A stretch of 9,402 bases of DNA from Crenothrix polyspora. Its GTDB lineage: Bacteria > Pseudomonadota > Gammaproteobacteria > Methylococcales > Methylomonadaceae. The notes beneath the pieces were generated by a model that saw only the letters and a program-made list of their open reading frames with translations, searched no databases and was not told the origin of the DNA. The stretch is taken from NCBI GenBank assembly GCA_945903675.1, contig CAMDOP010000117.1:1-9402 (forward strand), written 5' to 3'. A program made the translations under genes and the position numbers. Positions within the stretch are counted from its first letter, which is position 1. Each line of letters opens with the position of its first letter. Positions 1-6,266 of this stretch are shown piece by piece.

Positions 1-708
1 AGCCTTTGCTGACAATCCTAGACTTGCTGATCTTGCATCTAGTACACCCGCACAAACGGTTTCACAATACAATTTAACAGCACGAATTGAATCGTCATTA
101 CCAGGAATGACATAATCAATTTTTTCAGGTGAGTTGTTAGAATCAACAATGCCGACAACAGGAATACCTAATTTTTGAGCTTCACTAATAGCGTTTTTTT
201 CATAGCCAACATCTAATACGAAAATAACATCAGGAACGCCTTTCATGTCCTTAATACCACCTAGACTGCGTTCTAGCTTTTCTAGTTCACGCTCCATACC
301 TAACGCTTCTTTTTTGCCAAAACGCTGATAAAGCGTACCATCAGCTTTCATGGCTTCTAATTCTTTAAGACGGTTAATTGATTTCTTAATCGTTTTAAAG
401 TTGGTCATCATGCCACCTAACCAACGATGATTAACATAAGGCATACCACAAAGTGTTGCTTGTTCAGCTACCACTTTACGCGCTGATTTTTTAGTACCAA
501 CAAACAAAATAGTGCCTTTGTTTGCAGCCATCTGACTCAGATAATTCATAGCGTCATTAAATAATGGAAGCGTTTTTTCCAAATCAATGATGTGGATTTT
601 GTTACGAGCGCCGAATAAATAAGGTGCCATTTTCGGATTCCAATAACGAGTTTGATGTCCAAAGTGAACACCCGCTTCTAACATTTGACGCATGGATACT
701 GCTGCCAT
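1..708 (-). CDS. rpsB: 30S ribosomal protein S2, C-terminal end cut by the window edge
   Basis: This gene encodes ribosomal protein S2, a late-assembling protein of the small ribosomal subunit. The reverse strand reads MAAVSMRQMLEAGVHFGHQT at the start, the classic S2 N-terminus, followed by TRYWNPKM, the FVGTKKSA stretch, HRWLGGMMTNF, and the FVLDVGYEKNAISEA and GIPVVGIVDSN blocks near the C-terminal side. 236 codons are present. The E. coli protein is 241 residues, so only a few residues plus the stop are missing at the left edge. The ATG at 706-708 has an AGGAG ribosome binding site six bases upstream. The gene is divergent from map, as in E. coli, where tsf (elongation factor Ts) follows rpsB; tsf would lie outside this window. 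The leader in 731-810 suggests feedback control by S2. Confidence 0.98.
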   Translation of the reverse strand, partial: MAAVSMRQMLEAGVHFGHQTRYWNPKMAPYLFGARNKIHIIDLEKTLPLFNDAMNYLSQMAANKGTILFVGTKKSARKVVAEQATLCGMPYVNHRWLGGMMTNFKTIKKSINRLKELEAMKADGTLYQRFGKKEALGMERELEKLERSLGGIKDMKGVPDVIFVLDVGYEKNAISEAQKLGIPVVGIVDSNNSPEKIDYVIPGNDDSIRAVKLYCETVCAGVLDARSASLGLSAKA

Positions 709-714
709 TTATAT

Positions 715-719
715 CTCCT
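715..719 (-). promoter_or_regulatory. Ribosome binding site of rpsB
   Basis: The reverse strand reads AGGAG here, six bases before the rpsB ATG. This strong Shine-Dalgarno match fixes the start codon. Confidence 0.85.
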
Positions 720-730
720 AAGTTTTAAAG

Positions 731-810
731 TCGGAACAATCATTCCGAGCTGGGTTACGCCTCCACTTACCCCGTTGGCTAACTAACTGCATGATGGAGT
801 CAGCACCCTA
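731..810 (-). promoter_or_regulatory. Structured rpsB leader, probable S2 autoregulatory element
   Basis: The untranslated leader folds on paper into two elements. In mRNA order, the first is a two-part stem: GGGT (805-808) pairs with ACCC (752-755), and CTCCA (795-799) pairs with TGGAG (761-765), with a 5x5 internal loop between the parts. The second is a perfect 6-bp hairpin, TCGGAA/TTCCGA (731-736 with 743-748), just before the ribosome binding site. In E. coli and other gammaproteobacteria the rpsB leader is known to be structured and to bind S2, repressing rpsB-tsf translation. Assigning that role here rests on position and pairing, not on a covariance-model match. Confidence 0.6.
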
Positions 811-858
811 GCAAACGTGACGATAAGCGTGAGTATTTGTTAAAAAATTTAACACGCC

Positions 859-887
859 TTTATACCATAATTAACTTTTTACAACAA
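859..887 (-). promoter_or_regulatory. Sigma-70-type promoter of rpsB
   Basis: On the reverse strand a TTGTTG -35 box (882-887) is followed after exactly 17 bases by a TATAAA -10 box (859-864). A G/C-rich GGCGTG lies just downstream, the kind of discriminator seen at stringently controlled ribosomal promoters. Initiation near position 852 would give a leader of roughly 140 bases that includes the structured element. An A/T inverted repeat (GTTAAA/TTTAAC, 839-853) sits at the predicted start of the transcript. Confidence 0.6.
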
Positions 888-936
888 GCAAACCTCTGTT
901 AAAATCATTTACCCGCTCAAGATTCAAGGCACACTT

Positions 937-966
937 TTATTGGCTTAATACCCCGCCATTTATAAC
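937..966 (+). promoter_or_regulatory. Possible promoter of map-glnD
   Basis: A TATAAC -10-like box (961-966) lies 18 bases after TTATTG (937-942), a weak -35 match, in the divergent rpsB/map interval. It is the best candidate seen upstream of map, but the -35 box is poor. Confidence 0.3.
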
Positions 967-1018
967 CTTAAATACTTAAAGCCTCACCATTTTCACTAAC
1001 CCTAAGTCTTGATCACTA

Positions 1019-1783
1019 ATGAGCATCATTATTAAAACCGCCGTTGAAATTGAAAAAATGCGTGTTGCCGGAAAATTGGCTGCCGAAGTTCTAGAAATGA
1101 TTGAACCCTATGTCATTCCTGGCGTCACTACCGACCAACTCGACAAGCTTTGTCACGATTATATTGTTGATGTGCAACAAGCAATACCAGCACCACTTAA
1201 TTATCACGGCTTTCCAAAATCTATCTGCACCTCAATTAATCATACGGTATGCCACGGCATACCCTGTGATAAGAAACTAAAGTCGGGCGATATTGTTAAT
1301 ATCGACATTACCGTCATTAAGGATGATTACCATGGCGACACCAGCAAAATGTTTTGCGTAGGTGAAGTGAGTCCCTACGCTAAACGTTTAATTAAAGTCA
1401 CCCAAGAATCCATGTTCTTAGGTATAGAACAAGTTAAGGCGGGCGCCACCCTAGGCGATATAGGCCATGCCATACAGCAACACGCAGAAAACAACCGTTA
1501 TTCAGTCGTCAGAGATTTTTGTGGACACGGCATAGGCAAAAAGTTTCATGAAGAGCCGCAAGTTTTACATTACGGCAAAGCGGGCACCGGCCTCACCCTA
1601 GAAGCGGGCATGATCATCACCATTGAACCGATGATTAATTTAGGCAAACATCACGTTAAAGTTTTAGCCGATGGCTGGACAGCCATTACCAAAGACCGCA
1701 GCTTATCAGCCCAATTTGAACATACCCTGCTAGTCACAGAAAATGGTTATGAAATTCTTACGCTACGCCAAGAAGAGCAATAA
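1019..1783 (+). CDS. map: Type I methionine aminopeptidase
   Basis: This cytoplasmic metalloenzyme removes the initiator methionine from nascent proteins after deformylation. The 254-residue product aligns along its whole length with E. coli Map (264 residues). The five metal ligands of the pita-bread fold are all visible: D96 (VNIDITV), D107 (HGDTSKM), H170 (CGHGIG), E203 (TIEPM) and E234 (FEHT), with the substrate-site H79 (VCHGIP). The N-terminus (IEKMRVAGKLAAEVLEMIEP) matches the E. coli start closely, supporting the ATG at 1019, although no clear Shine-Dalgarno precedes it. The protein is slightly shorter than the E. coli one at its C-terminus. glnD starts five bases after the stop, so the two are surely co-transcribed. 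The map-glnD pair divergent from rpsB is conserved gammaproteobacterial synteny. Confidence 0.97.
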   Translation: MSIIIKTAVEIEKMRVAGKLAAEVLEMIEPYVIPGVTTDQLDKLCHDYIVDVQQAIPAPLNYHGFPKSICTSINHTVCHGIPCDKKLKSGDIVNIDITVIKDDYHGDTSKMFCVGEVSPYAKRLIKVTQESMFLGIEQVKAGATLGDIGHAIQQHAENNRYSVVRDFCGHGIGKKFHEEPQVLHYGKAGTGLTLEAGMIITIEPMINLGKHHVKVLADGWTAITKDRSLSAQFEHTLLVTENGYEILTLRQEEQ

Positions 1784-1788
1784 ATATT

Positions 1789-4422
1789 TTGAAAAAATAT
1801 ATTAATGTCAGCCTTTTTGCGCAAAAAGATAGTCTTAAGCAATTTAAACATCTTATCAAACAAAAAGACCTAGAGTTAAAGCTCCAATTTGATCCTCAGC
1901 AATCTGTTTCGACTCTACTGAAAGAAAAATCGGATTTTATCGATTTAATCTTAAGTTGTTGCTGGGAACATTTTCTAGGCGACTACGCCACACAACTCAG
2001 CTTATGTGCAGTTGGTGGCTATGGCCGTAGAGAGCTATTCCCTCATTCTGACATTGACATTGTTATACTGCTCGACTCTTGCGACACAGCCCCCTATGAA
2101 ACTGCGCTATCAGATTTATTTACCTTTCTTTGGGATATAGGCTTAAAACCAGGCCATAGTGTGCGCACTATTGATGAATGCGTTAGCGCGGCGCAGGACG
2201 ACCAAACCATCATGACCAGTCTAACAGAAATCAGTCTTATTGCCGGCCAACCTACGCTCTATGAAGCCCTTAAGCTACGTATTACACCTGATAACATTTG
2301 GCCATCTGATCAGTTTTTTGCCGCCAAAATGGAAGAGCAGCGACTACGCCATGCTAAATTCCATGATACTGCCTATAATCTAGAGCCTAACATCAAAGAA
2401 GGTCCAGGTGGCTTGCGTGATATGCAGAGCATTGCTTGGGTTTTTAAGCGCCAGTACAACTCATCGACTCTCAAAGAATTAATTAAATACGATTTTTTGC
2501 CCGAAGCGGAATACACCGAACTCATAGCGGCACGTGATGTGCTTTGGCGTATTCGTTATGCTTTGCATCTACTCACCAACCGAGCTGAAGACCGACTCGT
2601 TTTTGATTATCAACGTGACCTTGCTAGACAATTTGGCTTCATTAGCGAACAACCTAATCAAGACGTAGAAGAGTTTATGCAGTTTTATTTTAAAACCTTA
2701 CTCAGCATAGAACGGCTTAATGAAATATTATTACAACTCTTTAATGAGCGTTTTATAGCTAGCAACTTAGTTAGCCAAACCACAACGATTAACGACGACT
2801 TTATCGCTATCAATGGTTACCTTCAAGCCACTAACAATCAGTTATTTGAACAGCGCCCTCTAGCACTATTAGAAGTTTTTTTAATTTTACAACTTAATCC
2901 TAACCTACTCGGCATTCGAGCGACCACCATACGTTTAATTCGAAAAAACCTGCCACTGATAGACGACAGTTTTAGAAGCAATAAATCTGCCAATCAACTC
3001 TTTATCGAAATATTTCGTAGAGCTCACGGCCTTACTCATGAACTAAGACGCATGAATCGCTATGGCGTATTAGCCGCCTACCTACCCAGCTTTGCCAATA
3101 TTATTGCGCGTATGCAATATGATTTATTTCATATTTATACCGTCGATGAACATACCTTATTTCTTATTCGTAATTTACGACGCTTTTCCTTAGAAGCTCA
3201 TAGCAATGAGTTTCCACTTTGCAATAGTGTGTTTAAACTCATTGCCAAACCAGAACTCCTGTATATTGCTGGGCTATTTCATGATATCGCTAAAGGCCAA
3301 AATGGCGATCACTCAAAGCTCGGTGAAAACATAGCGAGAGATTTCTGTTTACAACACAAACTTTCATCGCATGATACTAATCTAATCGCTTGGCTAGTCC
3401 GCATCCATTTATTAATGTCAGTAACCGCTCAACGTAAAGACATTAGCGACCCTGACGTCATCCATGAATTCGCTCAAAAAGTCGGCAGCGTTGAGTACCT
3501 TAATCACCTCTATTTACTAACGGTAGCCGACATACGCGCCACCAACCCTGAGTTGTGGAATGACTGGAAAGACTCTTTACTGAAAGAATTGTATTTAGCC
3601 ACGCATACTGCCTTACGCCACGGACTGCAAAACCCTAGCGCACTAGAAGATCGCTTACTAGAAAATAAACAAGAAGCCCAAGAAAAGCTCACCAACTTAG
3701 GTTTAAGCATCGATCTTATTAACAATGTTTGGCAGCACACCACTGATGATTATTTTTTACGTTATTCCGCAGAAGAAATAGCTTGGCATACTCTGGCTAT
3801 TAGCTCAGTAAATGAAGTCGACTTACCATTAGTCTTACTCAGCCCACAAACCCAACATGGCAGTGCTGATGTATTTATCTATACTAAAGATATTGGGCCT
3901 ATTTTCTCCATCAGCACGGCAACATTCGATCAATTAGGCCTTACCATCCTAGATGCTCGAATCATGACCACGCAAAATAATTATGCACTGAATAGCTTTC
4001 AGGTCTTGGAGCAATCTGGCGAACCTATTAATGAGTCTTACAGAGCCTCTCATATTTGCTCAGCATTGCGGCAGAATCTTCTGGATGGCGAAGTAAAAGG
4101 CCACGTCAACATTCATCGTCAATCTAAGTCTCGACAAGCCCAGCATTTCCCTATTGCTACCAGCATTAAATTTATTACCGACCCCTTAAATCGACACACT
4201 TTGATTGAACTCATCACCACCGATCATGCAGGGTTATTAGCTAAAATAGGCAGTGCCTTTATCAAACAGCAAGTCAATTTACTCAATGCAAAAATCACCA
4301 CTATCGGCAGTCGTGCCGAAGATATGTTCTATATTACCGATCAAAACTTACAACCAATTACCGATCCGGAACAACAAGCTAAAATCCGTGAAGAACTATT
4401 AACTAGCTTGTCTGAAGATTAA
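1789..4422 (+). CDS. glnD: Bifunctional PII uridylyltransferase/uridylyl-removing enzyme
   Basis: GlnD is the primary glutamine sensor of the nitrogen regulatory cascade. It uridylylates PII proteins (GlnB/GlnK) when glutamine is low and removes UMP when glutamine is high. The 877-residue length fits the family (E. coli 890). In order there are: a nucleotidyltransferase domain with GGYGR (76-80) and catalytic D88/D90 in SDIDIVIL; the GlnD linker with SYNLEP-like and GGLRD segments near 200; an HD domain with H455 (VDEHT), H498-D499 (FHDIAKG) and D581 (VADIRATN); and two C-terminal ACT domains at about 695-740 and 804-852, which bind glutamine. Both catalytic sites look intact. The start is TTG at 1789; no in-frame ATG lies nearby, and an AGAAGAG ribosome-binding-like stretch (1771-1777) sits inside the end of map, so translation is probably coupled. 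No convincing terminator follows the stop. Confidence 0.96.
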   Translation: MKKYINVSLFAQKDSLKQFKHLIKQKDLELKLQFDPQQSVSTLLKEKSDFIDLILSCCWEHFLGDYATQLSLCAVGGYGRRELFPHSDIDIVILLDSCDTAPYETALSDLFTFLWDIGLKPGHSVRTIDECVSAAQDDQTIMTSLTEISLIAGQPTLYEALKLRITPDNIWPSDQFFAAKMEEQRLRHAKFHDTAYNLEPNIKEGPGGLRDMQSIAWVFKRQYNSSTLKELIKYDFLPEAEYTELIAARDVLWRIRYALHLLTNRAEDRLVFDYQRDLARQFGFISEQPNQDVEEFMQFYFKTLLSIERLNEILLQLFNERFIASNLVSQTTTINDDFIAINGYLQATNNQLFEQRPLALLEVFLILQLNPNLLGIRATTIRLIRKNLPLIDDSFRSNKSANQLFIEIFRRAHGLTHELRRMNRYGVLAAYLPSFANIIARMQYDLFHIYTVDEHTLFLIRNLRRFSLEAHSNEFPLCNSVFKLIAKPELLYIAGLFHDIAKGQNGDHSKLGENIARDFCLQHKLSSHDTNLIAWLVRIHLLMSVTAQRKDISDPDVIHEFAQKVGSVEYLNHLYLLTVADIRATNPELWNDWKDSLLKELYLATHTALRHGLQNPSALEDRLLENKQEAQEKLTNLGLSIDLINNVWQHTTDDYFLRYSAEEIAWHTLAISSVNEVDLPLVLLSPQTQHGSADVFIYTKDIGPIFSISTATFDQLGLTILDARIMTTQNNYALNSFQVLEQSGEPINESYRASHICSALRQNLLDGEVKGHVNIHRQSKSRQAQHFPIATSIKFITDPLNRHTLIELITTDHAGLLAKIGSAFIKQQVNLLNAKITTIGSRAEDMFYITDQNLQPITDPEQQAKIREELLTSLSED

Positions 4423-4465
4423 TGCCAGCCTAAGCTTCCTATTGATATATTTCATTTAGGATGTA

Positions 4466-4553
4466 CCGACGAAAAAAGCGCATCACCAGCGAACGATATA
4501 CTTCGTCCCTCAGCTCATCTATATCTAGACCATCTTATCTAATTATTCGTCGG
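4466..4553. repeat. 8-base inverted repeat CCGACGAA/TTCGTCGG
   Basis: CCGACGAA (4466-4473) is perfectly complementary to TTCGTCGG (4546-4553) across 72 bases. A third related copy, TTCGTC (4502-4507), lies between them and could pair with the first arm instead. The meaning is unknown: remnant terminal repeats or an alternative RNA fold are both possible. Confidence 0.45.
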
Positions 4554-4556
4554 ATT

Positions 4557-4594
4557 TATAACTTGATCGCGGCAAGGATATCTATAACTTAATC
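4557..4594 (+). repeat. 12-base imperfect tandem direct repeat
   Basis: TATAACTTGATC (4557-4568) recurs as TATAACTTAATC (4583-4594), 11 of 12 bases identical with a 26-base period. It lies just right of the 8-base inverted repeat. Confidence 0.4.
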
Positions 4595-4619
4595 AGGATA
4601 GACCATTTTTTAAAGGGCT

Positions 4620-4646
4620 AAAATAAAAGCTTAAGGCAGCCTAAGC
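4620..4646 (-). terminator. Possible rho-independent terminator on the minus strand
   Basis: On the reverse strand GCTTAGG (4640-4646) pairs with CCTTAAGC (4629-4636, one bulged base) across a CTG loop, followed at once by TTTTATTTT (4620-4628). The shape is right for an intrinsic terminator acting on leftward transcripts before they run antisense into glnD. The stem is short, and the nearest minus-strand gene ends over 800 bases upstream. Confidence 0.35.
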
Positions 4647-4771
4647 GAGGCAGGTTATTACTCATAATAAATTTGTAAAATCATAATTACTTGTTCAGCG
4701 ACAACTATTTTCATAAAAATTGGTATAAAAAGTAAGGTTATGTTTAAATACTGATACTAAAATATTACTTA

Positions 4772-4858
4772 GCTAGACGGTCCATTTAGATAACCTCGAA
4801 TGCAAAGTAAATCGATAACGCAGGGAAAACGGGGAGCCACCTAAATAATTAAGCTAGC
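4772..4858 (+). ncRNA. Candidate structured leader RNA, GEMM-like in part
   Basis: Three nested complementary pairs are visible: GCTAG (4772-4776) with CTAGC (4854-4858), ATTTAG (4784-4789) with CTAAAT (4841-4846), separated from the first by a symmetric 7x7 internal loop, and CCTCG (4794-4798) with CGGGG (4830-4834, one G-U pair). A TGC/GCA pair (4801-4803 with 4820-4822) can close a further loop. The core reads TGCAAAGTAAATC, then ACGCAGGG and ACGGGGAGCCACC. This loosely recalls the ACGCAAAG...AAACC and GGGACGCA...GCCACGGG blocks of cyclic-di-GMP-I (GEMM) riboswitches, but the P1b hairpin expected between them is missing. It lies about 110 bases before the gene at 4970. It could be a shrunken variant, a relic, or an unrelated RNA. 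Confidence 0.35.
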
Positions 4859-4969
4859 AATAGAGTTAACAATATATAAAGAGGAAATTCATTAAGACTC
4901 CATTTTTTATTAGCTAACTCAATCATTCGCCAAAGTCACCCTAAGATCTTAATTCATGAAGAAACTGAT

Positions 4970-5377
4970 ATGTATAATCGTTCTACCGAAAGATTGTCAG
5001 GTTTTGCTTATAAGCACCAATGGATTTCAACAGCAGCCTATTATAAAGTCATGAACAGAGACTTTGAATCAGGTTTAGAACTGGATGACTGGTTTTTATC
5101 CGAGCAGGAATTTATGAAAATGTTGATTACTCATTACCTTAATATTTGCTCAGAAGATGGTGGCCTAACTCTTATAGGTTTACAACGTTTTGCAAAATCA
5201 CTAGGCATTGAAAATGCAGAAAATTTTCTCCACAAAGATGAATTGATTCATATCATTCAAATTATCACCAATAATGATCCCTGCTTCGATAGCCATTTAT
5301 ACAATGATTGCGATCTAAATCAACCGTGTTTATGGAGAGCTGAGTGCAAAAAATTGATTACTCATCATACTAGTTAG
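4970..5377 (+). CDS. DUF2934-like protein with SAP/Rho-N-like segment and cysteine motif
   Basis: The function is unknown. The 135-residue product has three visible parts. Residues about 17-50 (ISTAAYYKVMNRDFESGLELDDWFLSEQ without its flanks) resemble DUF2934, a short helical module marked by AYY and LDDW. Residues about 64-98 (GLQRFAKSLGI, then DELIHIIQ) resemble a SAP/Rho N-terminal-like helix-extension-helix, a nucleic-acid-binding fold. The end carries C105-x8-C114-x5-C120-x5-C126, with CLWRAEC at its core, which could bind a metal or Fe-S cluster. No signal peptide or membrane segment is seen, so it should be cytoplasmic. The ATG at 4970 has only a weak GAAGAA ribosome site. The frame stays open upstream to 4880 without ATG, GTG or TTG, so an unusual earlier start cannot be excluded. 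It stands alone, convergent with the MNT gene. Confidence 0.75.
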   Translation: MYNRSTERLSGFAYKHQWISTAAYYKVMNRDFESGLELDDWFLSEQEFMKMLITHYLNICSEDGGLTLIGLQRFAKSLGIENAENFLHKDELIHIIQIITNNDPCFDSHLYNDCDLNQPCLWRAECKKLITHHTS

Positions 5378-5465
5378 GATTTTTGTAGTAAGAAATGATT
5401 AGTAACTCTGATACGAAAAATTGTGTTTGACCTACATTAAACATTCAAACCATTTAGACTTACGA

Positions 5466-5792
5466 TTACCGCCCCTTCTGAACAATTATTTTATCTTGCT
5501 CGATAATTTTCCGAAATGACTCACTTGTCGTCGCCCAATCAACAATATCAACACGAATAGATAAATTTGATTCATCAAAGGCTTCTTTAAGGCTTGCCAT
5601 TTTTGTCAAAGACAATGGTTGCTCGCTAATAATAGCCAAATCAAGATCAGAATATGTTTTAGCCGTGGATTTTACACGCGAACCAAACGCCCATATTTGA
5701 TATTCCGGCACATGAGCTCTTAAAACATGACAAACCTCATCCCAATCATGAGCTGTGAGGTCAATTTGTGGTATTTCGCTATTTAAAGTCAT
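5466..5792 (-). CDS. Minimal nucleotidyltransferase (MNT), partner or antitoxin of the HEPN protein
   Basis: This 108-residue protein is a minimal nucleotidyltransferase of the DNA polymerase beta superfamily, as in HI0073 and MntA. It carries the full signature G37-S38, ten residues, then D49-L-D51 (GSRVKSTAKTYSDLD), and a likely third catalytic acid at D82 (IRVDIVDW). In characterised HepT/MntA systems the MNT protein adds AMP units to the HEPN toxin and neutralises it. In the HI0073/HI0074 family the pair forms a complex whose target is unsettled. The ATG at 5792 lies two bases after the HEPN stop with only a weak ribosome site, so translation is probably coupled. Toxin-antitoxin function is inferred from motifs and pairing. 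The whole domain is present at normal length, with no sign of decay. Confidence 0.88.
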   Translation of the reverse strand: MTLNSEIPQIDLTAHDWDEVCHVLRAHVPEYQIWAFGSRVKSTAKTYSDLDLAIISEQPLSLTKMASLKEAFDESNLSIRVDIVDWATTSESFRKIIEQDKIIVQKGR

Positions 5793-5794
5793 TC

Positions 5795-6217
5795 TTATTG
5801 GTTTTTATTTAGCAATTGTTGATATAAATATTTTGCTTCTTCTAAAAAATCAGAGGCTATACCATACACAGCTTCCGCTTTCTGTCCGTCATAAGTATGG
5901 CTACTATTACTGCGCGCATGGCGGTAATCTCTCCAAACGGTCCAATCTGAGCGAAGTAAGCCTTTTTCATTTCCTATGCGAATAATGTTTTGAAAAGTGC
6001 TTAAATCAATTTCTTCTGGATTAGCAACAACGTCTTCAAGATAACGCCGAAGCATTTTATGACTTAGTTCATAAGTAAATTCGAAACACTGAATGACTGA
6101 ATTACGAAATTGTTCAAATAAATCTTCATCGTTTTCTGCTAGCTCTGATGTTGCAAATGCAATACTTTTTTCCAATTGATGAATGGCACTCGCCAATGGT
6201 GAAAAATCAATATTCAT
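5795..6217 (-). CDS. HEPN-domain protein, HI0074-type nucleotidyltransferase substrate-binding family
   Basis: This all-helical protein belongs to the HI0074 (nucleotidyltransferase substrate-binding) branch of the HEPN superfamily, many members of which are ribonuclease toxins. From the ATG start it has 140 residues. Near residue 102 it shows R-SNSS-H-T-Y, so R102, H107 and Y109 form the R-x4-H-x-Y motif. In HepT toxins R and H make the RNase site and the tyrosine is the residue AMPylated by MntA. The start chosen is ATG at 6217 because GAGG (6223-6226) sits five bases before it. A TTG at 6232 would add five residues (MSEDY) but would place that ribosome site inside the gene. It follows the lytic transglycosylase gene by 49 bases and may have its own promoter there (TAGAAT-like box), though none is convincing. 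Confidence 0.88.
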   Translation of the reverse strand: MNIDFSPLASAIHQLEKSIAFATSELAENDEDLFEQFRNSVIQCFEFTYELSHKMLRRYLEDVVANPEEIDLSTFQNIIRIGNEKGLLRSDWTVWRDYRHARSNSSHTYDGQKAEAVYGIASDFLEEAKYLYQQLLNKNQ

Positions 6218-6222
6218 ATAAT

Positions 6223-6226
6223 CCTC
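6223..6226 (-). promoter_or_regulatory. Ribosome binding site deciding the HEPN gene start
   Basis: The reverse strand reads GAGG here, five bases before the ATG at 6217. It favours that ATG over the in-frame TTG at 6232. Confidence 0.65.
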
Positions 6227-6266
6227 GCTCAATGTCTTTATTCTTCGTCTATATGCCTAACCCATT

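Larger units (their letters stand above)
4426..4646. repeat. Pair of 10-base direct repeats bounding a repeat-rich segment
   Basis: CAGCCTAAGC occurs at 4426-4435, immediately after the glnD stop, and again at 4637-4646. The context also matches partly (GCCAGCC versus GGCAGCC). Between them lie an 8-base inverted repeat and a 12-base direct repeat. A small transposon relic or MITE-like element is possible, but no family is recognised. Confidence 0.4.
4423..4969. other. 547-base interval without a confident gene
   Basis: This AT-rich stretch separates glnD from the DUF2934-like gene. No reading frame in it looks like a gene. The left half (4426-4646) holds several short inverted and direct repeats and could be a decayed mobile-element fragment. 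The right half (4772-4858) holds a compact nested-stem RNA candidate. A further inverted repeat, GAGTTA/TAACTC (4863-4868 with 4915-4920), brackets an AGAGG ribosome-binding-like sequence. No strong promoter is evident for the gene at 4970. Confidence 0.6.

Noticed and set aside
3510..3743. 77-codon minus-strand reading frame
   Set aside because: Lies entirely inside glnD, antisense to the conserved HD-domain region, with no recognisable protein.
4414..4438. Hairpin across the glnD stop as a terminator (GAAG/CTTC with TTA/TAA)
   Set aside because: The stem has an internal mismatch, is AT-rich and overlaps the stop codon; no T-run follows.
4800..4844. 14-codon ATG reading frame in the RNA candidate
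   Set aside because: Very short, no ribosome binding site in front, and it coincides with the nested-stem structure, which explains the bases better.
4949..4977. TTAATT-17-TATAAT as promoter at the start of the DUF2934-like gene
   Set aside because: The -10 box overlaps the first codons, so transcription would begin inside the gene; the -35 match is only half correct.
5755..5985. 76-codon plus-strand reading frame
   Set aside because: Antisense to the junction of the HEPN and MNT genes, both of which have clear family motifs.
6218..6232. TTG start giving a five-residue longer HEPN protein
   Set aside because: The GAGG ribosome site is placed correctly for the ATG at 6217 and would fall inside the coding part if TTG were used.
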